64,000 nucleotides of DNA from positions 1 to 64,000 of the forward strand of contig JBNJGD010000008.1 of the NCBI GenBank assembly GCA_051747425.1, in the 5' to 3' direction. The DNA comes from HTCC5015 sp051747425 (lineage in GTDB: Bacteria; Pseudomonadota; Gammaproteobacteria; HTCC5015). The notes under the pieces were generated by a model. That model was not told the origin of the DNA, ran no database searches, and saw only the letters and a program-made list of their open reading frames with translations. A program made the position numbers and the translations under genes. Every line of letters starts with the position of its first letter. The first letter of the stretch is position 1. This document shows, one piece after another, positions 7,494 through 15,822 of the stretch.

Positions 7494-8996
7494 CTATACC
7501 CCGGCGCCGTGGCTCGGGCTTGCTGGGCTGGAGGACGAGTGTAACCGCAGACGCAGGTAGCGAGCCAGTGCGTCTACGCCGATGTTGAGGGCCGCGCTCA
7601 GGACGATTAAGACGAAGGCCCTGTCGAGGCGAAATTCGGCAAAGGCCGAGTCGATGTAGTAGCCCAGGGTGGCGATGCCCAATACGCCGACGATGGCCGA
7701 CTCGCGCAGGATCATCTCCCAGCGGTAGAGCAGAAAGGCCAGCAGCGGCCTGAATACCCGCGGAAGGACTTCGTAACCGTAGCGGTTAAAGCCCCGGGGG
7801 GCGTCCTCGCGCAGGGTCAGCGTGTCGCTGAGTCGGGCGATCAGGTGGGCGATGATGGCGCTGGTATGCAGTGACAGGGCGAGCACCGCCGGCAGCATCG
7901 AGGGGCCGGTGGCGAGCAACAGAACAAAGGTCAGCAGGTACTCGGGGGTGGAGCGCATAACCAGCAGGAAACCCTGAGCCAGTCCGCGGGTCGGCCGGCG
8001 GCAAAACTGACGCGATGCCCAGGGAAACAGAGCCAGACTCAGGGCGCCGGTGAGTACCAGGGCGAGTTGACTGAGCACCAGGGTATTGACCAGTCCGGGC
8101 CAGGCCTGTGTCTGCCACAGTGACCCCAGCCAGTGAGCCCAGGCTGTCTCGCCGCGCAGCGGAGCGGGGACAATATCCTGACCCAGGAACTGCCAAAGGC
8201 GTTCGAGGGAGAACGGCGCCAGGGGCGGGATATAGACCAGTGCGGCGAGCAGGTAGAGGGGCAGCAGCTTCGGTCGCCACAACCAGCGCAAGCTGGCGAT
8301 CAGCAGTATCAGTGTGTAGAGAAGCAGGGCGCCCTCGCTGTAGTCACCCTGATGAAAGGCGGTCTCGAGATGAAAGCCCAGAGTGGGCAGGCCGATAAAG
8401 CCCAGCACCGTGCTCGAGCGCACACCGCACTCCAGACGATAGCGGATGTACTGCACCATGGCGGGTGCGGCCAGGGGCAGGGTGGTGTAGGTGAAGCGAG
8501 CCAGTCTCTGGAGCAGTGAGCCCTCCGGGGGCAGGCTCTGGCGCGGTGCCGGAGCGGTCTCCTGGTATTGTTCGTCAAAAACCTTGGCGAAAATGCCGGC
8601 GTAGGGCACGGCGATGGCCAGTACGCCGCTCAGTACACTGAGGCCAAAAACCTGAATAAACAGCAGCGCCCAGAAGATCTCGTGAACGGCGCGAATGGAG
8701 GCGCTGAACCAGCGCAGGCTGCGGCGGCCTTGACCGAGTGAGAGGATAAAACCGGCGGCGACGCCGAGGGCCACGCCCTGGACGGCGAAGGCCAGGGTGC
8801 TTAAAAGGGCCTCAAGCAGGGTGCCCACGGGCACACCGTGGGGGCTGGCAAAGCCGCGCAGCATCTTGCCAAACTCGGTCCAGGGCGAGGCGTTGTGAAT
8901 GCCCAGATCGGCGAGTGGCAGGCACAGCAGGGCGGCGATCAGCAGCCAGCTGGCGCTGTGTCGCAACCAGTGGTTGATGACCGGTCGGGCATTCAT
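7494..8996 (-). CDS. PhnE-type double permease, putative selenium-compound ABC transporter
   Basis: 500-residue inner-membrane protein made of two fused PhnE-like permease domains. Each half carries the ABC coupling loop: ECGVRSSTVLGFIGLPTLGF in the first (about residue 215) and ESAIVGVLGIATLGYYIDSAF in the second (about residue 455). Phosphonate systems usually use two separate or identical PhnE chains, so this is a two-in-one pseudodimer. ATG at 8996 overlaps the ATPase stop codon (ATGA), which fixes the start. Its place between the substrate-binding protein, the ATPase and selD argues for selenium uptake rather than phosphonate uptake. Confidence 0.87.
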   Translation of the reverse strand: MNARPVINHWLRHSASWLLIAALLCLPLADLGIHNASPWTEFGKMLRGFASPHGVPVGTLLEALLSTLAFAVQGVALGVAAGFILSLGQGRRSLRWFSASIRAVHEIFWALLFIQVFGLSVLSGVLAIAVPYAGIFAKVFDEQYQETAPAPRQSLPPEGSLLQRLARFTYTTLPLAAPAMVQYIRYRLECGVRSSTVLGFIGLPTLGFHLETAFHQGDYSEGALLLYTLILLIASLRWLWRPKLLPLYLLAALVYIPPLAPFSLERLWQFLGQDIVPAPLRGETAWAHWLGSLWQTQAWPGLVNTLVLSQLALVLTGALSLALFPWASRQFCRRPTRGLAQGFLLVMRSTPEYLLTFVLLLATGPSMLPAVLALSLHTSAIIAHLIARLSDTLTLREDAPRGFNRYGYEVLPRVFRPLLAFLLYRWEMILRESAIVGVLGIATLGYYIDSAFAEFRLDRAFVLIVLSAALNIGVDALARYLRLRLHSSSSPASPSHGAGV

Positions 8997-9664
8997 GCGG
9001 CGTGGGGGAAGAGGTCGGCGAGGTCCTCGCGCTTTAAACCGGCGGTCGGGGCATCTATGACGATGCGCCCCCCCGACAGTCCGACGATGCGGTTGCACAC
9101 GGCCAGTGCCAGGTCGAGATCGTGGAGCGCGATAACGCAAGCCCGGTGGTCCTGGCGCAGTGTCTCGAGCAGGTAGTGGGCCTGGTGGGGATCGAGCGCC
9201 GAGACCGGTTCATCGGCCAGCAGTATGGCGCGTCTCGAGTGAATGGCCCGGGCCACGGCGACGCGCTGTTGCTGCCCGCCCGACAGCGTTTCCACGGGCC
9301 TCATCAAGAGGTCTTCGATGTCCAGCGTCCGGGCGACGGGGCGCACCGCTTCCAGGGCGCTGGCGCGGGGCCAGAGCAGGTTTAAGGCGTTGAAAATCAG
9401 GCCGTGGCGGTCGAGCGCACCGGCGTGGATATTGTGGAAGGCGCTGAGACGGTTCACCAGCGCCCCCTCCTGGGGGCACCAGGCACAGTCGCCACCCAGG
9501 CGATGTCGAAGCAGGCGCAGCAGGCTCGACTTGCCGACGCCGCTCTCGCCCACCAGGGCCACGCAGTCGCCCTCCACCAGGTGGAAGTGAATGCCGTCTA
9601 TGGCGCGCTGGCCGCCGTAGTCCCAGTGGGCACCGTTCAGGGTGAGCAGAGGCTGAACGCCCAT
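8993..9664 (-). CDS. PhnC-type ABC ATPase, putative selenium-compound transporter
   Basis: 223-residue ATP-binding subunit with every catalytic motif intact: Walker A GESGVGKSS (about 39-47), signature LSGGQQQR, Walker B LLADEP, and H-loop ALHDLD. It would energise the adjacent double permease. ATG at 9664 lies 1 nt after the stop of the binding-protein gene, and its stop overlaps the permease start by 4 nt. These three genes therefore form a tightly coupled set. Confidence 0.88.
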   Translation of the reverse strand: MGVQPLLTLNGAHWDYGGQRAIDGIHFHLVEGDCVALVGESGVGKSSLLRLLRHRLGGDCAWCPQEGALVNRLSAFHNIHAGALDRHGLIFNALNLLWPRASALEAVRPVARTLDIEDLLMRPVETLSGGQQQRVAVARAIHSRRAILLADEPVSALDPHQAHYLLETLRQDHRACVIALHDLDLALAVCNRIVGLSGGRIVIDAPTAGLKREDLADLFPHAA

Positions 9665-9665
9665 G

Positions 9666-10535
9666 TCAGTCGAACAGACCGATGGCCTTTGCCGTGTCTT
9701 CGATAGCGCTGTAATCGTCGTTGTCGGCGGGGACAAAGGCGCTGCGGGGGAATCGTTCAAGCAGGTCGGGGTCGTCCATCTCCAACAGTGCACGGGTCAG
9801 TGCCTCGCGGGTGCCCTCGCCGAATTGCTCGTCGAGGTCGCCGCGAACGGTCCACTGGTAGTCCGGATAGGTGGGTGTTTCCCAGATTACTTGCACCTGC
9901 CCGGTGTCGATCTCACCCGCGGCCAGTTCGCGCTCCCATACCTTGAAGTTGACCGCGCCAGCCTGATAGGCACCGGAGGCCACCAGGGAGATGGTCTGGC
10001 TGTGGTCGCCGCTGAAGCCGACACTGTCAAACAGGGCTTCGGGTGCCTGTCCGCTGTGCTCGCGGATGTAGAACTCGGGCATCAGGCGCCCCGAGGTGGA
10101 GCCCTTGGAGCCAAAGGTAAAGCGAAGGCCCTCAATGCCTTCGGGGAAGTCCTCGCTCTTTTCCAGTTCGCTGTCGCGGTGCGCGATAAAGTAGGTTTTG
10201 AAAAACTGGTCTTCGTGGCCCTGGGCGATGGCTTGCGAGCCCGGCACCAGGCGGCGCGCCTGCACGCCCGAGAGCCCGCCAAACCAGGCCAGTTGTACCT
10301 GGTCGTTGCGAAAGGCGGTGACCGCGGCGGCGTAGCTTTTCACCGGCGTGTATTCCACCGGAATGTCCAGCTCGGCCTCAAGGTAGTCGGCCACGGCGGC
10401 AAAGCGCTGGCGAAGTTGGCTGGCGTCCTGGTCGGGAATGGCGGTGAAGGTCAGTGTGGCCTGGTCGTCGCTCTGGGAACAGGCGGACAGGCCGAATACA
10501 GCGACGAGCGCTGCCAGCAGGGAGGTGATGCGCAT
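9666..10535 (-). CDS. PhnD-like substrate-binding lipoprotein, putative selenium-compound transporter
   Basis: 289-residue periplasmic binding lipoprotein: a signal peptide ends in the lipobox LSAC, and GAGGG-like Shine-Dalgarno bases precede ATG 10535. The body is a PhnD/type-2 binding fold, with AWFGGLSGVQARRLVPGS and FTFGSKGSTSGRLMPEF matching the ligand-pocket regions of that family. Members found beside selD and selU have been named putative selenate ABC transporter binding proteins. The ligand has not been proved and could be selenite, selenate or an organic selenium compound. Confidence 0.86.
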   Translation of the reverse strand: MRITSLLAALVAVFGLSACSQSDDQATLTFTAIPDQDASQLRQRFAAVADYLEAELDIPVEYTPVKSYAAAVTAFRNDQVQLAWFGGLSGVQARRLVPGSQAIAQGHEDQFFKTYFIAHRDSELEKSEDFPEGIEGLRFTFGSKGSTSGRLMPEFYIREHSGQAPEALFDSVGFSGDHSQTISLVASGAYQAGAVNFKVWERELAAGEIDTGQVQVIWETPTYPDYQWTVRGDLDEQFGEGTREALTRALLEMDDPDLLERFPRSAFVPADNDDYSAIEDTAKAIGLFD

Positions 10536-10583
10536 GTTGTTACCCTCGTTCAATAGGAGAGTGAATAAAGGCGGCAGTATAGC

Positions 10584-11678
10584 CTAGGCAAGCTGGCGAC
10601 AGAAGTCGATGACGGCCTCCGCCGGTCCCGCGAACAGGACATCGCCGCGGCGCTTGTCGAGCTGGTAGTCGTACATGGGGTCGTAGTAGTCACTCAGCAG
10701 CATGGCGATGCCGGGGCGGAAGCCTTCGGCGTCGCCACTTTCGAAGAAGCTTTCCAGGGCTTCGGCGAACTGGCCGCGCAGGGTTTTGTGGCGAAGCCCG
10801 CCCAGGCGCTTTTTGATGCGATCCACCGCCCCGAGTATGTGTTCGGCAAAGGCTTCGCGTGCATCGTCCGGCTGTTCGTGGGTGGCGCAGTACTCCGGCC
10901 AGAGGTGCAGCACATAGTCCTCCAGGGCCGTTTGCACCCGGGTGTCGATATCGGCCTCGATGACCACCATGGGTGCGCGCGCCATGGCGTCCTGCAGTGG
11001 TTGGGGTACAAAACAACGGCCTACCAGTCGACTCTCGTCTTCAATGAACAGGCGTGGCGAGCCCAGGCGGTGATGGCGGAAGAGGTCGATGGCCACGCGG
11101 TTTTCAAAGTCGATCTGGCCGGGCTGACCACCGGGTCTGCGGCCAAAGGCGGAGCCCCGGTGGTGGGCGAGGCCTTCGAGATCGAGGTGGTGCTCAAGCC
11201 GTTCCAGCACGCGGGTTTTGCCGGTCCCCGTGCGACCGCTGACCAATACCAGCGGGGCGTCGGAAGTGCGCTCCTCGATCTGGTCTATAAGAAAACGACG
11301 CAGGGCCTTGTAGCCGCCTTCGACGAGGGGCATGTCGACGCCGTTGTCGGCGAGCCAGCGCTGGGTGATCTGTGAGCGCAACCCGCCGCGAAAGCAATAG
11401 AGGTGGGCGCCCGGATTTTCGTCGGCAAAACGACACCACTGGTCGATTCGTTGCCGGCGGATTTCCGGGGTGGCCAGGGACTCGCCCAGGGCGATGGCGG
11501 CGGCTTGTCCGCGACGCTTGTATTCCGTGCCAACAAGCCGCCGCTGCTCGTTATCCAGCAGGGGCAGATTGATCGATTGGGGGAAGGCGCCGTGGTCAAA
11601 TTCAACGGGTGCGCGCACATCCATCAGGGGGACATTGTCGGCAAACAGGTGACCATAGTCATTTGTGCTGCGGGGCAT
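10584..11678 (-). CDS. selU: tRNA 2-selenouridine synthase
   Basis: 364-residue SelU/MnmH (YbbB) enzyme, which replaces sulfur by selenium in the wobble 2-thiouridine of certain tRNAs using selenophosphate. The N-terminal rhodanese domain has its catalytic Cys95 in YCFRGGLRSQ. The C-terminal half has a P-loop (GRTGTGKT, about 148-155) used for geranyl-group or nucleotide handling. It is the first gene of the minus-strand operon selU-binding protein-ATPase-permease-selD, with a 48-nt gap to the next gene. It provides the known use for the selenophosphate made by the last gene. Confidence 0.95.
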   Translation of the reverse strand: MPRSTNDYGHLFADNVPLMDVRAPVEFDHGAFPQSINLPLLDNEQRRLVGTEYKRRGQAAAIALGESLATPEIRRQRIDQWCRFADENPGAHLYCFRGGLRSQITQRWLADNGVDMPLVEGGYKALRRFLIDQIEERTSDAPLVLVSGRTGTGKTRVLERLEHHLDLEGLAHHRGSAFGRRPGGQPGQIDFENRVAIDLFRHHRLGSPRLFIEDESRLVGRCFVPQPLQDAMARAPMVVIEADIDTRVQTALEDYVLHLWPEYCATHEQPDDAREAFAEHILGAVDRIKKRLGGLRHKTLRGQFAEALESFFESGDAEGFRPGIAMLLSDYYDPMYDYQLDKRRGDVLFAGPAEAVIDFCRQLA

Positions 11679-11766
11679 AGGGGCCTCAAAATAGCGCTGT
11701 CACCGGCGGGCATTGGTCGCCGCAAGCGATTGATTCACTGGATTTTTCAAGACAATTCGCATTAAT

Positions 11767-11812
11767 TGACGCCAGTTCGCCGGAGCGTGACCAAGTCGTC
11801 AAATTGGCGTCA
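11767..11812. promoter_or_regulatory. Inverted repeat in the divergent selU promoter region
   Basis: TGACGCCA at 11767-11774 and its exact reverse complement TGGCGTCA at 11805-11812, centres 38 nt apart. It sits in the 182-nt gap between selU (minus) and the secreted-protein gene (plus). It could be a split operator controlling both. No known regulator consensus is recognised. Confidence 0.3.
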
Positions 11813-11860
11813 CAACGAGGCTGGAACAATAGCGCCAGTCAACAATACGGGCAAATCATT

Positions 11861-12382
11861 ATGAACCAAACTCCTTTCAAAAAGCTCGCCGTATCCGCTT
11901 TTCTCTTTTTCGCCAGCGCCGCTTCAGCGGAATCCCTGGATATTTACTGGAGCGTCGATGGCCTCAAGACGGGCTCTGTGGAGCAGGTAGCCCAGCGCTT
12001 TGCCAGCACCGTCACCGAGCGCGCCGGAGTCAAGGCCGTGGTCACCGTGGCCGACCGCAAGACGGTCAGTGAGGCCGCTGGCAACGGCAGTGCCGATCTG
12101 GTGGTGACTTGCAATGAGGTGGCCAGTGAGCTGGGCGCGCCCCTGGCGCCTCTCAACAGCGAGCCACTGAGTGCCCTGGAGTGTTTCAGTGGCAGCCACC
12201 GCCCTGACTGGGCCCTGTCCATGGACATCGATGCCCCGCGCAACAACAATGGCGAGGTGTGGGTGTATTTGCTGCGCGACTCCGAGCACTTTGCCCGCCT
12301 GCGCGACATGCGTCGCGCCTTGATGGACATCCAGAAATCACTGGATCTGGGGGCCGCCGTTCAGACGGCCAATTTGCGCTGA
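11861..12382 (+). CDS. Small secreted protein of unknown function
   Basis: 173 aa from ATG 11861, with a Sec signal peptide (about residues 1-24, ending ASAASA). The mature part has two cysteines (VVTCNEVASEL and ALECFSGSH). Its stretch SADLVVTCNEVASELGAPLA is vaguely like one lobe of a PhnD-type binding protein; this is an impression, not a family match. It is transcribed divergently from the selenium operon and ends at a good terminator. A role in that system is inferred only from position. Confidence 0.75.
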   Translation: MNQTPFKKLAVSAFLFFASAASAESLDIYWSVDGLKTGSVEQVAQRFASTVTERAGVKAVVTVADRKTVSEAAGNGSADLVVTCNEVASELGAPLAPLNSEPLSALECFSGSHRPDWALSMDIDAPRNNNGEVWVYLLRDSEHFARLRDMRRALMDIQKSLDLGAAVQTANLR

Positions 12383-12408
12383 TTGGCCAGCCGGGTTTGG
12401 CCTGCCGG

Positions 12409-12434
12409 GGGCGCACTGATGTGCGCCCCTTTTG
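12409..12434 (+). terminator. Rho-independent terminator
   Basis: Nine-bp stem GGGGCGCAC / GTGCGCCCC with TGAT loop followed by TTTT. It is placed just after the secreted-protein gene. Confidence 0.85.
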
Positions 12435-12442
12435 TTTGCCGA

Positions 12443-14986
12443 CTACTCTTCCGGCTTTTTGGCGGGTGTAAAGCGCGTTTGCAGACGGTAGCTTTCCCGC
12501 GCCTCTTCGGGGTCCAGTGAGAAGGGCAAGTAGTCGCCATCGAGGAAGGCCTCGATGCCGTCGTCGTAGTGCTCACTGGCGGGGTTGCCCGACTGGCCGG
12601 TGCTGTTGATACCGCGCAGCGGCGTGTCGCTGCTGAAATCGGTGACCAGGCGCATTTCCGGGATCAGCCAGACATCGAAGTGCTCTTTGCCCAGGGTGTG
12701 TCCGGTGACATTGAGCGTGCTGAAGTCGCCGCTGGCCGGGTAGGGGCCACGATCGAGGAAGCCGCTCATGGCGGCGACGGCGCTGGCCTCAAGGCCATCG
12801 AGCTGGGGCGCCATCTGGGTGGTGGCACTGCGGAAATGGTAGCGGTGGGCCTCGCCCCATACCCAGTCGCTGCGCTTTTCGCCGTAGCGGCTCTCCAGCC
12901 ACTGTTGGGCGCTGGCCATGGCCACTGCCAGTCGCTCGACTTTGTCCTCGCGCTGGTCCGTCGTGGTGACATCATCCCACAGTGGGCTGTCGGCCCGCTC
13001 AGGTACCAGCAGGTGATCGATCAGTGCGCCGTAGCTGGTGTCGTGCAGGGCTTGCAGTGCACGCCAGCCGGCGCCGTCTGTGCCGCCCACTTCATCGGCA
13101 AAAATGGCCTCCATGGCGGCGTTGAGGAAAGCGTGGTGGATCAGGCCGTTGGGCGTGTCCTGGTCGAGGTCTCCGTCAATGCTGCGGTAGTGGGTATGGA
13201 AAGTCTGGGCCGCCCGCTGTTGTCGCTCGGGAAGATCGTTGATGGCCTTCAGCAGATCGCCGGCAATGGCCCCGCTTTTGAGCATGCCCTGAATTTTACC
13301 CACCAGGCGGGAGAAGTCGTCCAGCTGCATGGTCTGGCTGCTGTCGGCATCGTGGCCATCGCGGGCTTCGATCATGCTGGCGATTCGCTCGCCGCGCTCG
13401 GGGTAGTACCAGCTGTTGCTGAGTAGGCGGGCGCGTTGCGGCTCGACCTGCCGTTCGTTGGCCGTGGCCAGGTAGCCACTCTCGGGGTTGTGTTGAGCCG
13501 GGCGGGCTTCTCCGGGCAAGTTGCCCTGCCACTCGTAGTCATCGACCCAGCCCGGTGAAGGCAGCAAGCCCAGACCTTTGCCGCGCCTGGGGTAGAGCCC
13601 GGTCACCTGCCAGCCAATGTTTTCGCGATCGCCATAGATGACATTGAGTGGGATGGCTTCCATCATTTGCGTCGCCGCCGTGGCGTCGGCAAAGCTGCGG
13701 CTGAGCATCAGGCGGAAGAAGGCGTCCAGGGTGCGATCGTCCTTGAAGTCGTGGCTGCGATAGGCGATCCCGAAAGGCTGGTCGCCCAGTTCCGGTTGCA
13801 GGGGGTGGATGCTCTTGGCCAGGGCGTGATTTTCGCCGATGTTCAACAGCGGACCATGGTGGGTCTCGTAGACGGTGAGCGATTCGCTGTCATCGCCCTT
13901 GACGCGCAATGTCTCGACCCGCTCGCGCACTGGCAGCCACTGGCCTTCGTAGAGATAGTGCAGCTTGCCGTCGATGCGCTCGAGCTTTTCCAGGTAGAGA
14001 TCCTGGGTATCCGCCATCACCATGGTCATGCCCCAGCTCACATGGCCGTTATAGCCGGCGATAATGGCCGGAATACCGGGGATGGAAATGCCGGCGCCGG
14101 AGAGGTCGGGCGACAGGATATGCACCATGGACCAGATGGAGGGCAGGCTCAGTGGCAGGTGGGTGTCGTTGGCGATGATACTGGTACCACCAGCCGTGCG
14201 TTCGGGAGCAATGGCCCAGTTGTTGGAGGCAGCGATCCCGGGGCGAATGCTGCGCGGCAGGGCGTCGATGGCGGCGGCTACGCTGTCGGCAGCGGCCCCG
14301 AATTGCAGTCCCTCCAGTTTTTCGGCTTCCTCCACGGGCAGATCCACATCGGGGTAGATCGGGTTGAGCCAGGGCAGGTGTTCCGCCGGGACATCTGCGA
14401 GCAGGGTGAGATTGGCAATTTCCTGGTGCAGGTTCTGGGACAGGCCGAAGTTGATCAGTGTGAAAATGCCAATGCTGTCGATGGGCGACCAGGGCTCGGG
14501 CTGGTAGCCCCCCAGAGCCATCTCCGGCGGCAGCGAATCGGGATTTTCCTCCAGCCAGCGGTTGACTCCGGCGGCGTAGCTTTGCAGGTAGGCCTTCACC
14601 TCGGGGCTGCAGGCGGCGTAGATATTGACCGCTTGCTGTGGCAAACCGGTGGTGCGCATAAACCGGTCGATGGGCAGGGCTACCGGTCCCGCCATTTCGG
14701 CCAGCCGTCCCTGGGCAGTGAGTTTGCTCGACACCATTTGTGCCAGGCGGTCCTGGGCGTCGGCATAACCCATGGCAAAGACGATGTCGGCGGTGGATTC
14801 GCCCTCAATCAGCGGGATGCCCAACTCGTTTCGCGACAAAGTGGCCGGCTTGTCGAGAGAGTCACTGGCAACCAGAGCGGGTGCTTCGCCGGGGGCGAAG
14901 GCGAGCTTGAGCAGCGGCGTGCGCACCAGATACAGCGCAACCAGTGCCGCAGCGATCAGCAAGATCGCGGAGAGGGCTTTTTTCAT
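12443..14986 (-). CDS. Penicillin acylase family protein (S45 Ntn-hydrolase)
   Basis: 847-residue periplasmic Ntn-hydrolase precursor starting at ATG 14986 (AGGAA upstream). It has an N-terminal signal or anchor helix, an alpha chain, and the autoprocessing site at the Ser of AASNNWAIAPERT, which becomes the nucleophilic N-terminus of the beta chain. Downstream family signatures include SWGMTMVMADTQDLY. The family cleaves amide bonds in beta-lactams, acyl-homoserine lactones and other N-acyl compounds; the substrate cannot be read from sequence. A TetR gene lies immediately upstream on the same strand. Confidence 0.92.
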   Translation of the reverse strand: MKKALSAILLIAAALVALYLVRTPLLKLAFAPGEAPALVASDSLDKPATLSRNELGIPLIEGESTADIVFAMGYADAQDRLAQMVSSKLTAQGRLAEMAGPVALPIDRFMRTTGLPQQAVNIYAACSPEVKAYLQSYAAGVNRWLEENPDSLPPEMALGGYQPEPWSPIDSIGIFTLINFGLSQNLHQEIANLTLLADVPAEHLPWLNPIYPDVDLPVEEAEKLEGLQFGAAADSVAAAIDALPRSIRPGIAASNNWAIAPERTAGGTSIIANDTHLPLSLPSIWSMVHILSPDLSGAGISIPGIPAIIAGYNGHVSWGMTMVMADTQDLYLEKLERIDGKLHYLYEGQWLPVRERVETLRVKGDDSESLTVYETHHGPLLNIGENHALAKSIHPLQPELGDQPFGIAYRSHDFKDDRTLDAFFRLMLSRSFADATAATQMMEAIPLNVIYGDRENIGWQVTGLYPRRGKGLGLLPSPGWVDDYEWQGNLPGEARPAQHNPESGYLATANERQVEPQRARLLSNSWYYPERGERIASMIEARDGHDADSSQTMQLDDFSRLVGKIQGMLKSGAIAGDLLKAINDLPERQQRAAQTFHTHYRSIDGDLDQDTPNGLIHHAFLNAAMEAIFADEVGGTDGAGWRALQALHDTSYGALIDHLLVPERADSPLWDDVTTTDQREDKVERLAVAMASAQQWLESRYGEKRSDWVWGEAHRYHFRSATTQMAPQLDGLEASAVAAMSGFLDRGPYPASGDFSTLNVTGHTLGKEHFDVWLIPEMRLVTDFSSDTPLRGINSTGQSGNPASEHYDDGIEAFLDGDYLPFSLDPEEARESYRLQTRFTPAKKPEE

Positions 14987-15094
14987 GAGTGATTCCTGCA
15001 GTATGGATCGAAGTGGCAAAAGCATAGCAATGCCCCGAATGCGATGGCAGGTGCACTCGGGACAGGGAGGCAGTGGAAACGGGCCAGAAGCGGT

Positions 15095-15745
15095 CTATCC
15101 GCCGTCTCTTTCCCTGAGCAGCGATTGCGCCAGGCGAAAGAGTTGTTCCTTGTAGGCCTCGATCAGTTCCTTGGCCTGGTTGTCGTCCAGTTGCAGGGCA
15201 AAGCGCAGCGTGGCGCCGGTCTGGTTGCAGATCACCAGAGACAGGGCCCGTGCACGGCTCTCCGGCATGGGCGGAAACATCGGCTTGAACATGTCGTAGA
15301 ACAGTTCGGCGGTCTCCAGGGTGTCACTGACCTCCAGTTGCATCAGCATGTTGTCCGCCTGCAGCCCGCCCCAAAGCGCGGTAAAGGCCGGTTCGTTGCG
15401 GTAAAAGTCGTAGTAGGTGTCGATGATGTGGTCGGAAACGGCGCGAATCGTGTCGAGTTCGTCCTCCTCTCCGGCCCGCCCGATCTGGCTCATGTTGTCG
15501 AGCAGAACACCGCGCAACTTCTCCAGGTGGCTCTCGGCCAGGCTGCGAATGATGGAGGCCTTGTTGGGAAAGTACTGGTAGATCGAGCCAATCGGCACTT
15601 CTGCCATTCTGGCGATGTCGCTCATCTTGAGCTGGTCGGCGCCCACTTCCGAAATGCGGTCGGCGGCGCAGGTGAGAATTTTGCGCACCCGTTGCTTGCT
15701 GCGTTCCTGGGTGGGTTTCTTGCGTATGTCCGTTGCTGAGTCCAT
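15095..15745 (-). CDS. TetR family transcriptional regulator
   Basis: 216-residue repressor-type protein. The N-terminal helix-turn-helix (about residues 15-62) includes MSDIARMAEVPIGSIYQYFPNK, the typical TetR recognition helix. The C-terminal ligand domain is variable. It lies between the acyltransferase and the acylase genes, all on the minus strand, and may regulate them. The gap to the acylase gene is 108 nt, so separate promoters are possible. Confidence 0.93.
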   Translation of the reverse strand: MDSATDIRKKPTQERSKQRVRKILTCAADRISEVGADQLKMSDIARMAEVPIGSIYQYFPNKASIIRSLAESHLEKLRGVLLDNMSQIGRAGEEDELDTIRAVSDHIIDTYYDFYRNEPAFTALWGGLQADNMLMQLEVSDTLETAELFYDMFKPMFPPMPESRARALSLVICNQTGATLRFALQLDDNQAKELIEAYKEQLFRLAQSLLRERDGG

Positions 15746-15822
15746 TGCAGTTCTCTCGACTGTGATTTAGCGCGTTACATTGTGCCCATTCATCGGCCAA
15801 AGGCAAGCCGGCGGCCTGCGTC

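Noticed and set aside
7494..10535. Interpretation of the PhnCDE-like genes as a phosphonate uptake system.
   Set aside because: There are no C-P lyase or phosphonatase genes, and the three genes are locked between selU and selD.
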